This document shows positions 34,141 through 45,864 of a DNA stretch of 64,000 bases, piece after piece. How positions within the stretch are numbered: the stretch's first letter is position 1; each line of letters opens with the position of its first letter. Source of the stretch: Akebia trifoliata (lineage: Eukaryota; Streptophyta; Magnoliopsida; Ranunculales; Lardizabalaceae); assembly GCA_017979445.1 (NCBI GenBank), contig CM030704.1, positions 11,887,658-11,951,657 of the forward strand, in the 5' to 3' direction. The position numbers and the translations under genes are program-made. Below the pieces are notes generated by a model that ran no database searches, was not told the DNA's origin, and saw only the letters and a list, made by a program, of their open reading frames with translations.

Positions 34141-35010
34141 GTGTGATCATATGAGGGTATGTTAGGTACAAGCTTGGGTGTTATTCAACAAAGAATAGAT
34201 ACTCGTCTATATCAATGGAATCAAAGAAGATGTTATAAAATGTATTAGCACTATCCTTACTACATCTTGAGTTTCAAATCACATATTATCAATCGATATG
34301 GGGATACCTTTTGAACTGATCTTTGATAATGGGTCGTACTTCAAAGCATAAATCATTACTCTGTGTGCAAAGTTGAAGATCCAGAATCACAAATCATCCC
34401 CCTACCATCCTCAGATCAATGGAACGGTTGAAGCAGTTAGTAAGAGTCTCAAGACTATCATCAGGAAAATGTGTCAATCATATCGAGATTGGTCAAAAAA
34501 ATTATCATTCACGCTATGGACATATCGAACTTCAATTCGATCCTCTACTGGAGCTACTCCCTACTCCTTAATGTATGGCATGGAAGCAGTCTTGCCAGTT
34601 GAAATGAAAATTCCGTCTCTCAGGGTCTTGTTGGAAAATCATTTGTTAGAAACAGATTGGGTTCGTCAGCAGTATGAAGAATTAAACTTGATCAAAGAAA
34701 ACGAGTTAAAGCCCTGTACCACGTGCAAGCTTATCTAAGAAGAGTCACCTATGCATTTGACAAGAAGGTCAAAGCTCATCATTTACAAGTCAAAGATTTA
34801 ACTATCAGACTTCAAAAAAAATTGAACACTCCTCCTCGACTATAGGAGAAAGTCTAAACCCAATTGGAAAAATTCATTCATTAAGGAATACTGTCTGGAA
34901 AAGTCGTCAGACTTCAAGATCATGATGGAAGTGAACTACCAGAACCAACCAATCTTGACCAAATCAAACGGTACTACATTTAAGGAGGCCATCTTTGGCC
35001 GAATCAATCC
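34141..35010 (+). pseudogene. pol: Ogre copy 1 truncated RT start fused to integrase C-terminal half
   Basis: 34116-34190 decodes, with a stop, as the 'DLFAWSYEDM'-like N-terminal RT motif (here SKDLFV-stop-SYEGMLG). Integrase follows directly: LIFDNGSYFK with the second catalytic Asp (about 34325), SSPYHPQINGTVEAVSKSLK with the catalytic Glu (about 34395-34455), TGATPYSLMYGMEAVLPVEM (about 34550), then the C-terminal domain in broken frames to about 35010. RT palm, RNase H and the integrase zinc domain are absent. Copy 2 shows the same join on the minus strand, so the deletion predates both insertions. Confidence 0.85.
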
Positions 35011-36520
35011 TCATATTACCCAGTTACCCAGTTCAACATATCCTTTCTCAACCCCTTTGCAGCCTTTTCAAAAATAAAAATTATGCCTTTTTCTTTCTCA
35101 GCCCGATCACCTAACCTAGGGAAGGGAAGATTCGAACTACGTTTTGGTCTGATCCCAAAATTCTGGGGTACGTAGGCAACCTAAGAAGTTATTTCAGGCC
35201 CGACCACATCAAAATAAAAAAATCTAGTTCCCCACACAATAAAAAAATTAAGAAAGAATTTAAAAGAGAAAGAAATCCAAAATATGGAAGAAAATTTAAG
35301 AAAAAAGAAAACAATTTAAATTAAATGTCACATAAGGGGCATTTGGGTTTTTGAGCCTCAAAATTCCTTTCTTTTTATACCCAGTCCTAAGCCTACCTAT
35401 AAAAGTCCTCCTAAGTACCGTACGAAAAGTCAAGGAAGATAGTAAAGCATGATCAGACAGTAACTCTAGAAGATCAAAAGAGAAGAAAAGATAAAAAGAT
35501 AAAAAAATGATGAAGCCTGCTAAGTTGAAAACCCGAAAAGGGCGACTTAGGCAAAAATTAAGGCAAGCTCGCAAGGTTGAAAATCCGAAAACACAACTTT
35601 GACAACAATCAGAGCTAAGAAAAAAAGAGAAAAGCTTGCTAGATCGAAAACCTAAAAAGGCGATCTAGGCAAAAGCTAGAGCAAGCTCGATAGATTGAAA
35701 ACCTGAAAAGGCGATCTAGGCAAAAGTTAGAGCAACAAAGAAAAACAGAAGAAAATCCCAAGCTGAGAGCGGTCCGAGCTGAAACATCAGAAGTCCGAAT
35801 AATCAAGTTCAATACTTCGCTTAAACCAGGCATAGACTCAGAAGCCACAAGTATCTTGTCCACGATCGATCTAAGAATTTTTACTTCCCCAAGTAAACCA
35901 ATGGAGAAAAGGGTGAATTCTATGATGAGTCGCGAAAGGAAATAATTTTATTATCTTGAGCCTGACTCAAAACCTTCAATAAAATTAATCAAAATTAAAA
36001 GTTGAGTCTTTATTGCGCTTGTGGTAATCAAATATTTCAAACCTTCATACAAGGGGCATTTTCTTTCTTCTTTAATGTAACCTTTCCCCCTTATACTAGG
36101 GGCATTTTTTTTTATTTTGCATGATGTGTTCAATTATTTTCAAGGCCAAGTTCATTATCAAACTAGGGGCATTTTGTTTTTGAGCAATGTTAATCCTAAA
36201 AGATAATGAGAACCCCAAACTTAAGGTTACCCTCTTGATAACAATTTTTTGAAAAACTCTTGAGGTTCAAAAGAAATAAAAACTCAGGTTTTAAATTCAT
36301 AAAACTTTTTGATAAATCCTTGAGGTTCAAACAAAAGCATTTTGGATCTCACATAGGAGATATGGCATTCTTTCGTTCCCAGATTCCTTTCCAGATCAAT
36401 TCATTCTTAGATTCGATCATTTCTCTTTCAGATTCATTATCTTTCGGATTTATTCATTCTCCAAGTCATTCCAATCAGTCTTCTCCAAATTCATTTATTA
36501 TTTTCCAAAATTCCTTTATT
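35011..36520 (+). other. Ogre copy 1, 3' region: landmark, 60-bp repeats, purine-tract echoes
   Basis: Starts with the post-integrase landmark GGGGTACGTAGGCAACCT (about 35164-35181), also at about 62942-62958 on the other strand in copy 2. At 35519-35737 there are four imperfect copies of a roughly 50-60 bp unit (GAAAACC...GGCGATCTAGGCAAAAG). Four GGGGCATT words (35334, 36051, 36098, 36165) echo the real polypurine tract at 37361. A possible TATA (CTATAAAAG) is at about 35398. No gene. Confidence 0.65.
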
Positions 36521-36526
36521 CCTCTA

Positions 36527-37050
36527 CCAGTTTTGCTCAGTTACCGCCAAGGGTTATCTTGGATTTTGCTCAGATGCCGCCAAGGGTTATCTTGGATTTG
36601 GCTCAGTTGCCGCCAAGGGATATCTTGGATTTTGCTCAGTTACCGCCAAGGGTTAACTTAGATTTTGCTCAGATGTCGCCAAGGGTTATCTTGGATTTTG
36701 CTCAGTTTCCGCCAAGGATTATCGTGGATTTTACTCAGTCACCGTCAAAGGGTTATCTTGGATTTTGCTCATTCGCCGCCAAGGGTTATCTTGGATTTTG
36801 CTCAGTCACCGTCAAAGGGTTATCTTGGATTTTGCTCATTCGCCGCCAAGGGTTATCTTGGATTTTGCTCAGTTACCGCCGAGGGTTATCTTGGATTTTG
36901 CTCAATTACCGCCTAAGGTTTTCTCGGAACTATGCTCAGTTACCACCGAGGGTTTTCTCGAAACTATGCTCAGATGCCGCCGAGGGTTTTCTCGGAACTA
37001 TGCTCAGTTACCGCCGAGGGTTTTCTTGGAATTATACTCAGTTTATATTC
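36527..37050 (+). repeat. 33-bp tandem array, Ogre copy 1 (about 15 units)
   Basis: Unit of 33 bp (11 codons), for example encoding LDFAQLPPRVI. Reading frames on the sense strand stay open through the array because the unit has few or no stops and its length divides by three, which explains overlapping open frames of 133, 219, 83 and 112 residues here. Single-base indels move the reading between frames. Later units change from GATTTTGCTCAG to GAACTATGCTCAG. I regard the frames as consequences of the repeat, not proven genes. Copy 2 has the same array with about 22 units. Confidence 0.85.
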
Positions 37051-37360
37051 AAATTATGCTCAGTTTATACTCAGATTCTGCTCAAATTATGCTTAGATTT
37101 TAAATCACACACTTGCACAGTTGTTACATTAGTCAAGGAGAATTTTCTAAAATTCAAGGATCTGAGACTTTCAGTGAGAGCTCACGCTCAAGGACCTGAC
37201 AACCTTTTAATTCGATGAGAGCTTTACCCTCAAGGATCCGAACACCCCGACGAATTGCTAAATCAGGCTGCAAAATGAACTGTCACTAGCTTTGGCATTC
37301 AGATATCGCACTATCTACCAAAATAGATTTGCTATCTAGTTTGCTTAAACCCTCTGCCAA

Positions 37361-37371
37361 AGAGGGGCATC
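37361..37371 (+). other. Polypurine tract of Ogre copy 1
   Basis: AGAGGGGCATC immediately before the 3' LTR primes plus-strand DNA synthesis. The mirror copy (GATGCCCCTCT) lies at 60531-60541 in copy 2. Confidence 0.8.
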
Positions 37372-39111
37372 TGTAGACACCCCATTTTTGCACTCGCCTG
37401 ATTAATCAACTCGTCAACCCGATCGCAATGATTCCCAATGATGGATGTGTATTCCATTGCTTTATTTTGTTATCAGATATGTTTCAGAAATCCGGATGAG
37501 GTATCTCAAACTGACAAAACCTTAGAAACCACACTACGCTAGGAAAATACGACCCCAGAAACATAGAAATCATCATCTTGCAGACCAAAAAGAAGCTTCA
37601 CGATAAAAATCACTAAAAAACTATCAAATTACAAAAATACCCCTAACCTCAAAACAACCCTAGAGCCTACGTTACGCTTAGGAAAACTCTCTCGAACACA
37701 TAAAATAACAAATCGAAACCAAATAAATCATTTCACCAATTTTAACAGAATTCGACAAAATTATGAAAATGCCCCTCATAAAGTTCATGACCATTTCACA
37801 CAAAAAATTTCATAAATAACACAAACCAATATTTCCATTGAATTCCTTACGAAAAATCGATTCTAAAACATCCTGGAACATAAAAAACTGACTTAAAACG
37901 TGAAAAGTCCTCTCTGGGGGCAAAACGGTAATTTCACAATTTTCATAATTAAAAATTTCGAAATTAATAAATAAAATATTAAATAATTAAAGTGAAACAT
38001 TGATGAAATTAATTTAAAATTTTGAATTAAAAAATCGATCAATCGGGCTTTCAAGTAAAATTGTTGAGGGTTCGTGAGATATTTCTTTAAGGACCCCTCC
38101 ATTTGGGGGTCCAAAGAATTAAAGATATTTTAGAGGAGGGTTCTCCAAAAAATAAAAGTAAATCAAGCAAGACTAAAGTCAAGGTATTAAAGTCAATCAA
38201 GTGAGACTAAAGTCAAAATTAAAGTCAATTAAGCAAGACTGAAGTCAAAATATTAAAAGTCAATCAATTAAGACTAAAGTCAAAACATTAAAAGCCAATC
38301 AAATAAGACCAAAAGTCATAATGGAGTTCTAATTAAAAAATAACTCTATCTAATAGAGTTCTAACTAAAAAATAATTCTACCTAAAACTATTCTAATTAA
38401 AACACAATTCTACCTAAAATAATTCTAACTAAAACACAACTCTAATTAAAAGAACTCTAATTAAACACTAACTCTATCAAAATCAACCCCTAAAAAAATC
38501 TATAAATAGAGGTGCTCACACCCTATTTTCGTATCAAATCATAAACCCTAAGAAAAGTAGGTCTAGAAGCCCCCCTAGCCTCCCATAAATCCTAGTTTTG
38601 GAGTCCCAACTCCTTACTTAACATCCCTCCTTCAATTTTAGCCTAGAAAACACCTAAAAGCCCTCCAAAAACACCCCCAAATCCGCAACGAACTTGAAGA
38701 GTTCAGATTCAAAAATAAGGAGATACCTTGCCTCGGAGATCCAAAATCAAATCCGGAGACAGAACGAAGTAAAGGAGTACGGTACAAGGAGCTATTTTGT
38801 CAGATCTGAGGGAACAAAGTCCTTGCTATCGGAAAGGTAAATTTTTTATTTTGATTTATTTTTATCTAGGTTTTAGCAATGTAATTTACTTGGGAAGTTA
38901 GTAGAGACCGGCTTTGGCCGGGTGGGGTTGGTTGGTGCCTAACACCTTCCAACCCCGTAACGTGATCCCCGGACTCTTTTTCTCTTTCGTAGATTAGTTT
39001 GCCTTTGTTTAGAGTTAGTTTGGTTCCTAGAACTTAACAACTAGGTGGCGACTCCCAAACCTCAAGGGTCAAAAGCGGATCCGCGCACCCCGCGGATCGA
39101 GGGCGCTTTCA
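37372..39111 (+). repeat. Ogre copy 1, 3' LTR
   Basis: TGTAGACACCCC...GGCGCTTTCA, 1740 bp, nearly identical to 29045-30779 with differences concentrated in the first 300 bp. TATA box at 38500-38509; hairpin at 38923-38957 (one G-U pair in the outer stem). Target duplicate tgaat follows. Confidence 0.93.
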
Positions 39112-40330
39112 TGAATCTTTTTCATCAGTGCCTCAAGTTGGACATGTTGTTCTAAGCATTCTTGCGATAAGAAAATCTGATGTTGTTATTCACTAAGAAT
39201 CCATTTTTGTTCACTAATAGCTTGTTGTTGGCGCTCGAGGCTGGTCAAGTGAGCCTTGATGTCAAACTCTTAGCCAAGATAGGCAAAGGGAGACACCGGA
39301 GCCTCCGAAATGGGAAAAGACTCTTCATTTAAAGAAGGGGCAGGTGGTTGACACTGAGCGAATGAACCGACGACCATTTTGAGGATGTTGGTCATATTCT
39401 TGTCACCAAACATTTTAGTTAGAATCATACAAGGAAGGTTGGCTCCAAGTAGACATTCCAGAGTAAGTTGAGAGATGAGATGACCAAAACCAAGACCCTC
39501 TTTGATTGTGGCTATGTCATCATAATGATGTGCTAAAGGATGAGCGTTGGCAAGAACATGAGAACACCTTAGGTGCCATAGTATAGCAAGTCATAGCGGT
39601 GGGTGGCCAATTCAGTAGAATAGCCAGCGTGAGGGTATAAGTTGCGTAAGAAAATGTTGTGTAGGATGCGCAAAGGAGTGAATATGCATGTCGAGCATAT
39701 AACACCGTTGGACCATTCGAGTCAGTTGTTGGGACCACATAACGTTTGTTGAAGTTGTTCCAATCAAATCAAGTAGTCAGACTTTGGCTCGAGCATGGGC
39801 ACGCTAGTAAAAGGCAATCCCAAAAGTCTACCAATTGTGTACGGGATTACCAGCATGCGAAGAGGTGACCAATGATGGAATGTGGTGACAAGTGACAGAG
39901 GATTGTAGTTGGACTTCGTCACACTTGCATAGAAATTTACTGATGTATAGGTAGACATCACCACCAATCGAAGTATTTCTTCCTAACCCACGCGATGAAG
40001 CATACTAAGTACGTAGTATTTGTAAGTGGTGGATTCTTAGACATTGATCTCACAAATGATGAAGCGCTTCTTAAATGATGCGCATCGAGAAATATAACTA
40101 GCACGATCTTCGGGTAGCTCGTCATCCAAGTCTGATTTCGATTCCATTTTTGCAACTGTCATTTGAGACGATAAAGGCGAATGAGAAGGTGGTGGAGTGT
40201 TACGAGAAGATGAAGTTATATTTTTAGACTTCTTGGAGCGCGAGGAGCATGGTGGAGGCGGATCTTGCGGAGATTGCCTCCATTTAGTCATTACAATGAC
40301 GAGCAATGAGATGGAAAAAAAAAACAAAGA
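39112..40330 (-). pseudogene. Copia B post-pol ORF3
   Basis: Minus strand. The start is well preserved: ATG at about 40292 gives MTKWRQSPQDPPPPCSSRS, a Pro/Ser-rich N-terminus, followed by RCASFKKRFIICEINV (to 40037). After frameshifts, NFYASVTKSNYNPLSLVTTF and YTIGRLLGLPFTSVP (39935-39790) and CYTMAPKVFS (about 39570) match copies A and C. The family appears to encode about 350-400 residues; function unknown, domain resemblance to the 'putative plant transposon protein' family. The rest lies beyond Ogre copy 1, below 29039. Confidence 0.6.
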
Positions 40331-40989
40331 AGAAGGAAAGGAGAAGCATGCTGATGAAGAGATGAGTGATAGATAAAAGGTTGGAGGAAATAAAGAAATC
40401 TCACTTAAAGAGAGCAAGAGAAAAATGAGGGAGAGAATAATGAGGAAAAGGATGGGAGGCAAAAGAGTGAAAAAGTAAGAAACTAGATGAAAAAAGGTTT
40501 TATGGCATTTTTAACGCTGTTTACGATACCGCTGTCAACCACCATTAATTCCAAAAAGTACTAAAAAAAAATTTTGAATTCCTCATGCTCTTAACATGCA
40601 AAAAATCATTATTTACACACCCCAAAACTCTTTTAATAAGTCGCAGAAATAAACAACATTTTATCAAAACGTGAAATTTTTGAAAATTCGAAAGATATGG
40701 AACAAGCTAAAAATGATCAAAAAAATCGATAGAAGCTCGAGATGAACTTAAGAGTGGCTTATAAACCCGAATCTACCAATAATCCCAAGTTCGATAGAAG
40801 TTCAAGCATCAATGAAATTGCTCTAAGGCGTAGTACAAAAAAATGGGGTAAAATTCTTTTTTTACGCAAAAGAGGTCATAACCTTGGATATGACTAAAAA
40901 GCATAATGATAGAGCCCAAGGACTCAAGTATACCCATATTGGTTGAGAAACTTGAAATTGAGGATTTTTGGGAATGCTATCTAGCACTC
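40331..40989 (-). other. Copia B spacer between RNase H and ORF3
   Basis: A/T-rich, no gene. Minus-strand open frames here (for example the hydrophobic lead-in at 40462-40293) come from T-rich sequence before ORF3. It carries the empty-site equivalent of solo LTR 1 (about 40940-40960). Confidence 0.5.
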
Positions 40990-41258
40990 GGCCAATCATC
41001 TCAAACTAGGGGCTAACATAAAGCACACCCTAATGGATTTTCGAAGATATTCAAAACGCATCAAATCCAAAGGTTTTGTGAGAATATCGGCAAGTTGACT
41101 CTCAGTCGAAACATATTCAAGAGAAATAATGTGATCTTCAACAAGTTCACGTATAAAATGATGTCGAATATTGATATTTTTATCCAAGAGTATTGGACGA
41201 GATTCTTTGAGGTATTGATGGCATTAGTATTCTCATAGAATAAGTTCATCATCTCTTA
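40990..41258 (-). pseudogene. pol: Copia B RNase H C-terminal fragment
   Basis: Minus strand: MMNLFYENTNAINTSKNLVQ then, in the next frame, INIRHHFIRELVEDHIISLE and ESQLADILTKPLDLMRFEYL, ending near 41000. This matches the RNase H C-terminus of copies A and C. Homology stops at about 41258; the rest of B's gag-pol is missing. Confidence 0.8.
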
Positions 41259-41437
41259 AAATAACCCTCACAGATTTCTCAGACTCTACAATTGGAATCT
41301 CGAGCACATCATCCATGATAAAAAATTCATAGTCCAAATACCCTAGATTGATATCAATGTTCATTTTCCAATGAGAATAGTAAGCGAACATCTCGTCTCA
41401 GGTCTCAATCCTCTTCCCATGACCATAGAAAATCACT
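41259..41437. other. Inversion junction between copia B (minus) and copia C (plus)
   Basis: About 180 bp between B's truncated RNase H and C's truncated gag. I cannot assign it to either element. One minus-strand frame gives DDVLEIPIVESEKSVRVI, which may be pol-related but is unconfirmed. Confidence 0.5.
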
Positions 41438-42760
41438 ATGGAGGAAGATAAGGAGATTGAATTGGATGAGGAAGACTTAGCTTTATTAGCTTCAAGGTTT
41501 CAAAAGTTCTTCAAAAGAAAAGGACCTAGTAACACCAGTAAACGTAATCATCTGGTAGATAGACATGCACCTATAGGTAGATCCTCATCTAAACTAAGGG
41601 AAGGTACTGAGTATTACACATGTGGTGGTCGTGGCTACTACTCGAATATGTGCCCCACTAAACCAAATTCCAAAGGTCCCTTTAGACCTAAAACAAAGGG
41701 CACAACAATGACAGCTAAGGCCACGTGGGATGACTCAGATGAGTCAGAGGATGAAGAAGAACTAGATTCGTCTTTAGATATAGATGACCAAAACACCCTT
41801 AGGATCCTTATGGCATCTACCACAGTCTGTATTCCAGATGGGGATGAAATTGAAGAGAGACTGGATTCTAAAAGTCAGAATCACCCTCAAGATGCTTCTT
41901 CCTCTGATGAGGAAGGACAATATGAGAATGACGATGAACTCGAGCTTTAATTAGCATTTGACCAACTGTTCATTAGTCATGTAAAGCTGACCAAAAAACA
42001 TGATCAAGAAAAACTCCAAAAGGAACAGTGGCATGCCGAATATGATCAAGTCTGTGAGGAAAAACGCTCCCTAGGACTTCAATTAGAAGACATTAAGATT
42101 CAACTCTCAACAGCCTTAGAAAGACAGTCTAGCATGCTCTTTGTATCTGAGACAGCCTTGACTGAGAAGGATGAGATGATAAAAAATATTCAACAACTCA
42201 AGAACCTTCTTTCAATGGCTAACTCCACAATAGCCCATCAAAATCTAAAACTAGCAAACCTTCACGATGAACACAAAGTTCTTAACTTTGACATCAATGA
42301 ACTGCAAAGACAAACGACTAGACTTGAGTGTAATTATACTCATGAAAGTTTGGAGTTACAAAAACTTCTAGAAGTTCAAAAACCTTATGGGGACAAAAGA
42401 GGTTTGGACTATGATAGGTACACTTCTACATCACCTCCTTCTCCCACTATGTTTGTTCATGGGGAATCATCGAATATTACAAAAACTCCCAAGAAAGTCA
42501 TCACATGTAACTTCTGTGGTGGATTGGGTCACATGAAATTTGAATGCATCGAGTTCAAGACCATCTACCATGCAATCTCGCAAGCTATTATTGGAAAATC
42601 CTTATCGGTTGAAAAGAAGCAGCATGACATTGGAAAGGATCCTCTTCATAAGAAAGTTGAACACAAAGAAGATTCTCCCAAAGGGAAGGGTATGAAGAAC
42701 TCATCACCTCCAAAGTAGAACAACAATATTGGGGAACTCTTCAAATAAATTGCTCACCTG
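41438..42760 (+). pseudogene. gag: Copia C gag, C-terminal part
   Basis: Starts at a downstream ATG after a TAG at 41426; upstream capsid is absent. LDEEDLALLASRFQKFFKRK marks SIRE gag. The first zinc knuckle (about 41605-41655) reads YYTCGGRGYYSNMC and has lost its first Cys and its His; the second, CNFCGGLGHMKFEC (about 42508-42549), is complete. Between them is an acidic stretch (DDSDESEDEEELD), a TAA at 41948, and a long heptad-like helical region (about 42000-42370: LEDIKIQLSTALERQ, IQQLKNLLSMAN) typical of SIRE gag coiled coils. Ends with a Lys-rich tail and TAG at 42716. Confidence 0.85.
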
Positions 42761-43400
42761 AGCCTTAAAACGCGAAAGAACTTGCTGAATCAAGTAAAGG
42801 CAATCAAAGTGCAAAAAGGTCGTCAAAGAAAAAATCTCTTTCAAGATCACCTAAGAAGAGTAGGTCCCCTAAGAAGAGCTCACCAGTCCAGAAGAACGTT
42901 GAGTCAAAAAGAAAAATGCATTCCCCTCCTATACGTAATCCTTAACCCCCCAAGACTACTCTACAATGGAAAATAAAAAATGAGGCAACAAGTGCATAGT
43001 AATTCACACAACTCTCAAGACTAGAAACTTTTCACGATGGTATCTTGATAATGGTTGTTTTCAACACATGACAGGTAACCAAAGTCAATTTAGCCACATG
43101 GTTGAGTTTGACGGAGGGTCAGTCACCTTTAATGATGGTAACACCGCTAGGATTATTTAGCAAGGAACTGTCAGTGGTCCTAGATTGCCTACGATGGAAA
43201 ATGTGTTGTGCGTTGATGGTTTGAAACATAACCTCTTTAAAATATCCCAAATATGCGATAAAGACCACCAGGTGAGTTTCAATTGTGAAGTATGCGAGAT
43301 CTCTACCCCCAATGGTGAAGTTATTATGAGAGGCCTTCGCACTTCTGATAACTGCTATGTTATCGAAAAAATAAGAGAAACCACCATCTTCTATGTAAGC
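42761..43400 (+). pseudogene. pol: Copia C protease
   Basis: The active-site region at about 43037-43075 reads WYLDNGCFQHMTGNQSQF, where the family has LDSGCS: the Ser next to the catalytic Asp is Asn. It continues through GGSVTFNDGN, a TAG at 43159, then PTMENVLCVDGLKHNLFKIS (from 43185). The interval 42761-43030 is the Lys/Arg-rich gag-protease linker, with several stops. Confidence 0.82.
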
Positions 43401-44150
43401 AATATGGCACAAGTTGATGAAGTCCAGTTATGGCATCAACGACTCGATCATGTTCATTACAAGAACTTTTTTCGACTTGCCTCCAAGGGCTTAGTCAGAG
43501 GATTACCCAAGTTGGGTAAATAAGCAAGAGATGTCTGTGGGGAGTACCAAATTGGTATATAAATTCGAAGTACCCACAAAAAGACAACTACTCTTGCAAC
43601 CTCAAAACCCCTAGCTCTTTTATACATGGACCTTGTAGGTCCTACTAAAGTACGAAGTCTGCGTAGTAAGAAATATTTCTTGGTGATAATTGATGATTAC
43701 TCTAGATTCACCTGGGTCACTTTTCTGAGAGAAAAATCGGATACTTTTGATGAATTCAAAAAGATTTTTAAACGTATCCAAACAGAAAAGGAATCTGTCG
43801 TAGGTAGAATAAGAAGTGATCACGGTGGAGAGTTTGAAGATTCACACAATTTTATGATGAAAATGGAATCCGTCATGAATTCTCAACTCTTAAGATCCCT
43901 CAGCAAAATGGAGTTGCTGAAAGAAAAAAATACATTTTTCAGAAAATGGCCACAGTCATGTTTCATAGTAAAATACCATCCCAAAAGTTTGTGAACTGAG
44001 GCTATAAGTACTGCCTGTCACATCATCAATCGAGTCTATCTTCGAGTAAGGTTAAACAAAACAGGTTATGAACTATGGAACGGCAAAACTCCCAGTGTCA
44101 AGCACTTCAAGGTCTTCGGTATTAAGTGTTATATCCTAAAAAACCACGAA
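43401..44150 (+). pseudogene. pol: Copia C integrase
   Basis: Zinc domain: LWHQRLDHVHYKNFF with both His (about 43428), then a TAA at 43521 and CGEYQIGI, in which the last zinc Cys has become Tyr. Core: LYMDLVGPTKVR (first Asp, about 43630), RIRSDHGGEFE (second Asp, about 43810), then a frameshift near 43850, after which QQNGVAERKN (catalytic Glu, about 43905) is in another frame. A stop at about 43998 precedes the C-terminal part. All three catalytic acids remain but on broken frames. Confidence 0.88.
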
Positions 44151-45590
44151 CACTTGGGCAAGTTTGATTTGAAGAGCGATCAAGTAATCTTTCTGGGATA
44201 TTCTTCAAACAGTCGTGCTTTTCGAGTTTTTAATCAGAGGACCTCATCCATCCAAGAATCCATAAATGTGGTGATTGATGGTCAACCCATTAAGGACAAT
44301 AATCCATCTAACCTAGAGGTTGAGGACAAAGGAGTCTTCCTTGCTTCTTTCTTACCTCCCTCAATGTCTCAAGTTTCGAAAAAATTACCTGTTATCAAGG
44401 ATCATCCCGCCAGTCAAATCCTTGGAGATCCTAATACCAGTGTAAAAACCCAACGACAACTTGAGATATTGAATAGTCATATCTACTTCATATCTAAAAT
44501 GGAGCCTAAAAATATTGATGAAGCCCTCAAGGATGACTACTGGTTTCAAGCCATGCAAGAAGAACTTCTTCAATTTACTCTGAATCAAGTATGGTATTTT
44601 GTACCAAAACCAGCTGATAAAAATGTCATTCGAATAAAATGGATTTATAAGAACAAATCCGATGAACTTGGCAATGTTATCCGAAATAAAGCTCGTTTGG
44701 TTACCCAAGGTCACTTTCATATTGAGGGTGTTGATTTTGATGAAACTTTCGCCCTAGTTGCAAAACTTGAGTCAATTCAGATTCAGATATCTATTGCATG
44801 TTTCATGAAGTTCAAACTTTTTCAAATGGATGTTAAGAGTGCTTTTCTAAATGGTCTACTGGACGAGGAAGTATATGTCGAACAACCAAAAGGATTTGTT
44901 GATCCTCAACATCCTCACCAGGTATTCAGATTGAAGAAAGCCCTCTATGGCCATAAACAAGCCCCCTGTGCTTGGTATGAATGATTGATTCAATTCCTAA
45001 TCAATTATAAGTTTGTTAGGTGGAGTGTTGACAAAACACTATTTGTTCAAAAGGTTAAGGGTCACACTCTCATTGCTCAAATCTACGTAGACGACATTGT
45101 GTTCGAGAACACTGATGAAGGGTTGGCTAACAAATCCACCCTCCTCATGCAATCTGAATTCGAAATGAACATGGTTGGCGAACTCAACTTCTTTTTGGGA
45201 TTGAAAGTTAAACAACTCGATAATGGCATTTTTGTATCACAAACTAAATACACACGAGACTTGGTAGATCGTTTTGGTTTAAAGTTTGGAAGCACACATC
45301 ATACACCTATGAGCACTACTCTCAAGATCTTTAAAGATCCATCGGGAAAGAGTGTGGATCAGCATCTCTACAGGAGTATGATTGGAAGCCTTCTCTATCT
45401 TACAGCTAGTAGGCCAGACATCTCCTACAATGTAGGAACCTGTGCCTATTTTCAAGTAGATTATAAGGAATCTCATCTCATCGTTATTAAGAGAATCATC
45501 ATGTACATAGCTAGTCCTACCGAGTATGGCCTTTGGTATCCATTTGACTCCTCGTCAGTTATAACCGAATACTCAAACGCTGATTGGGCT
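44151..45590 (+). pseudogene. pol: Copia C reverse transcriptase, one main stop
   Basis: Frames 44154-44984 and 44985-45674 are continuous, interrupted by one TGA at 44982-44984 where the family has Arg (CGA to TGA). Motifs: WIYKNKSDELGNVIRNKARL, the palm start FKLFQMDVKSAFLNG with the first Asp, EVYVEQPKGF, and the active site QIYVDDIVFENTD (about 45085) with both aspartates intact. ELNFFLGLKVKQ and SMIGSLLYLTASRPDI follow. The enzyme copies element RNA into DNA. It is nearly intact apart from the stop. Confidence 0.93.
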
Positions 45591-45864
45591 GGTAACATGG
45601 ATAACAGAAAATCCAGTAGTGGCGGATGTTTTTACATCGCAAACTACTTAGTTGCTTGGCATAGTAAGAAGTAGAGTTCCATCTCTCTCTCCACTGCTGA
45701 AGTTGAATGCATTGTGGCAGGAAGCTGCTGTGCTCAACTTTTATAGATGAAGCAGATGTTGTCGGACTATGGGATAGCTCAAGATACGATGTGCCTATTA
45801 TGTAATAACACGAATACCATCAATATCTCAAAAAATCTCGTCCAGCACTCGAATGAAACATACT

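Larger units (their letters stand above)
29045..39111 (+). mobile_element. Ogre/Tat-type gypsy element, copy 1, non-autonomous
   Basis: Two LTRs (29045-30779 and 37372-39111), a tRNA-Arg-type primer site, a polypurine tract and a perfect target duplication tgaat (29040-29044 and 39112-39116). Only 6.6 kb lies between the LTRs and it contains no gag capsid, protease, complete reverse transcriptase or RNase H, only a short start-of-RT remnant fused to the second half of integrase. Full Ogre elements are far longer. The LTRs differ by a few percent at most by eye, so it inserted fairly recently although it could not code for its own mobility. Inserted in ORF3 of copia B. Confidence 0.93.

Noticed and set aside
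34373..34738. Intact 121-residue integrase as a domesticated gene
   Set aside because: It lacks the zinc domain and first catalytic Asp, continues into broken integrase text, and sits between two LTRs in its normal place.
36527..37050. Regularly spaced 33-bp repeats as a CRISPR array
   Set aside because: The units are directly adjacent with no unique spacers, there are no cas genes, and the context is a plant retrotransposon.
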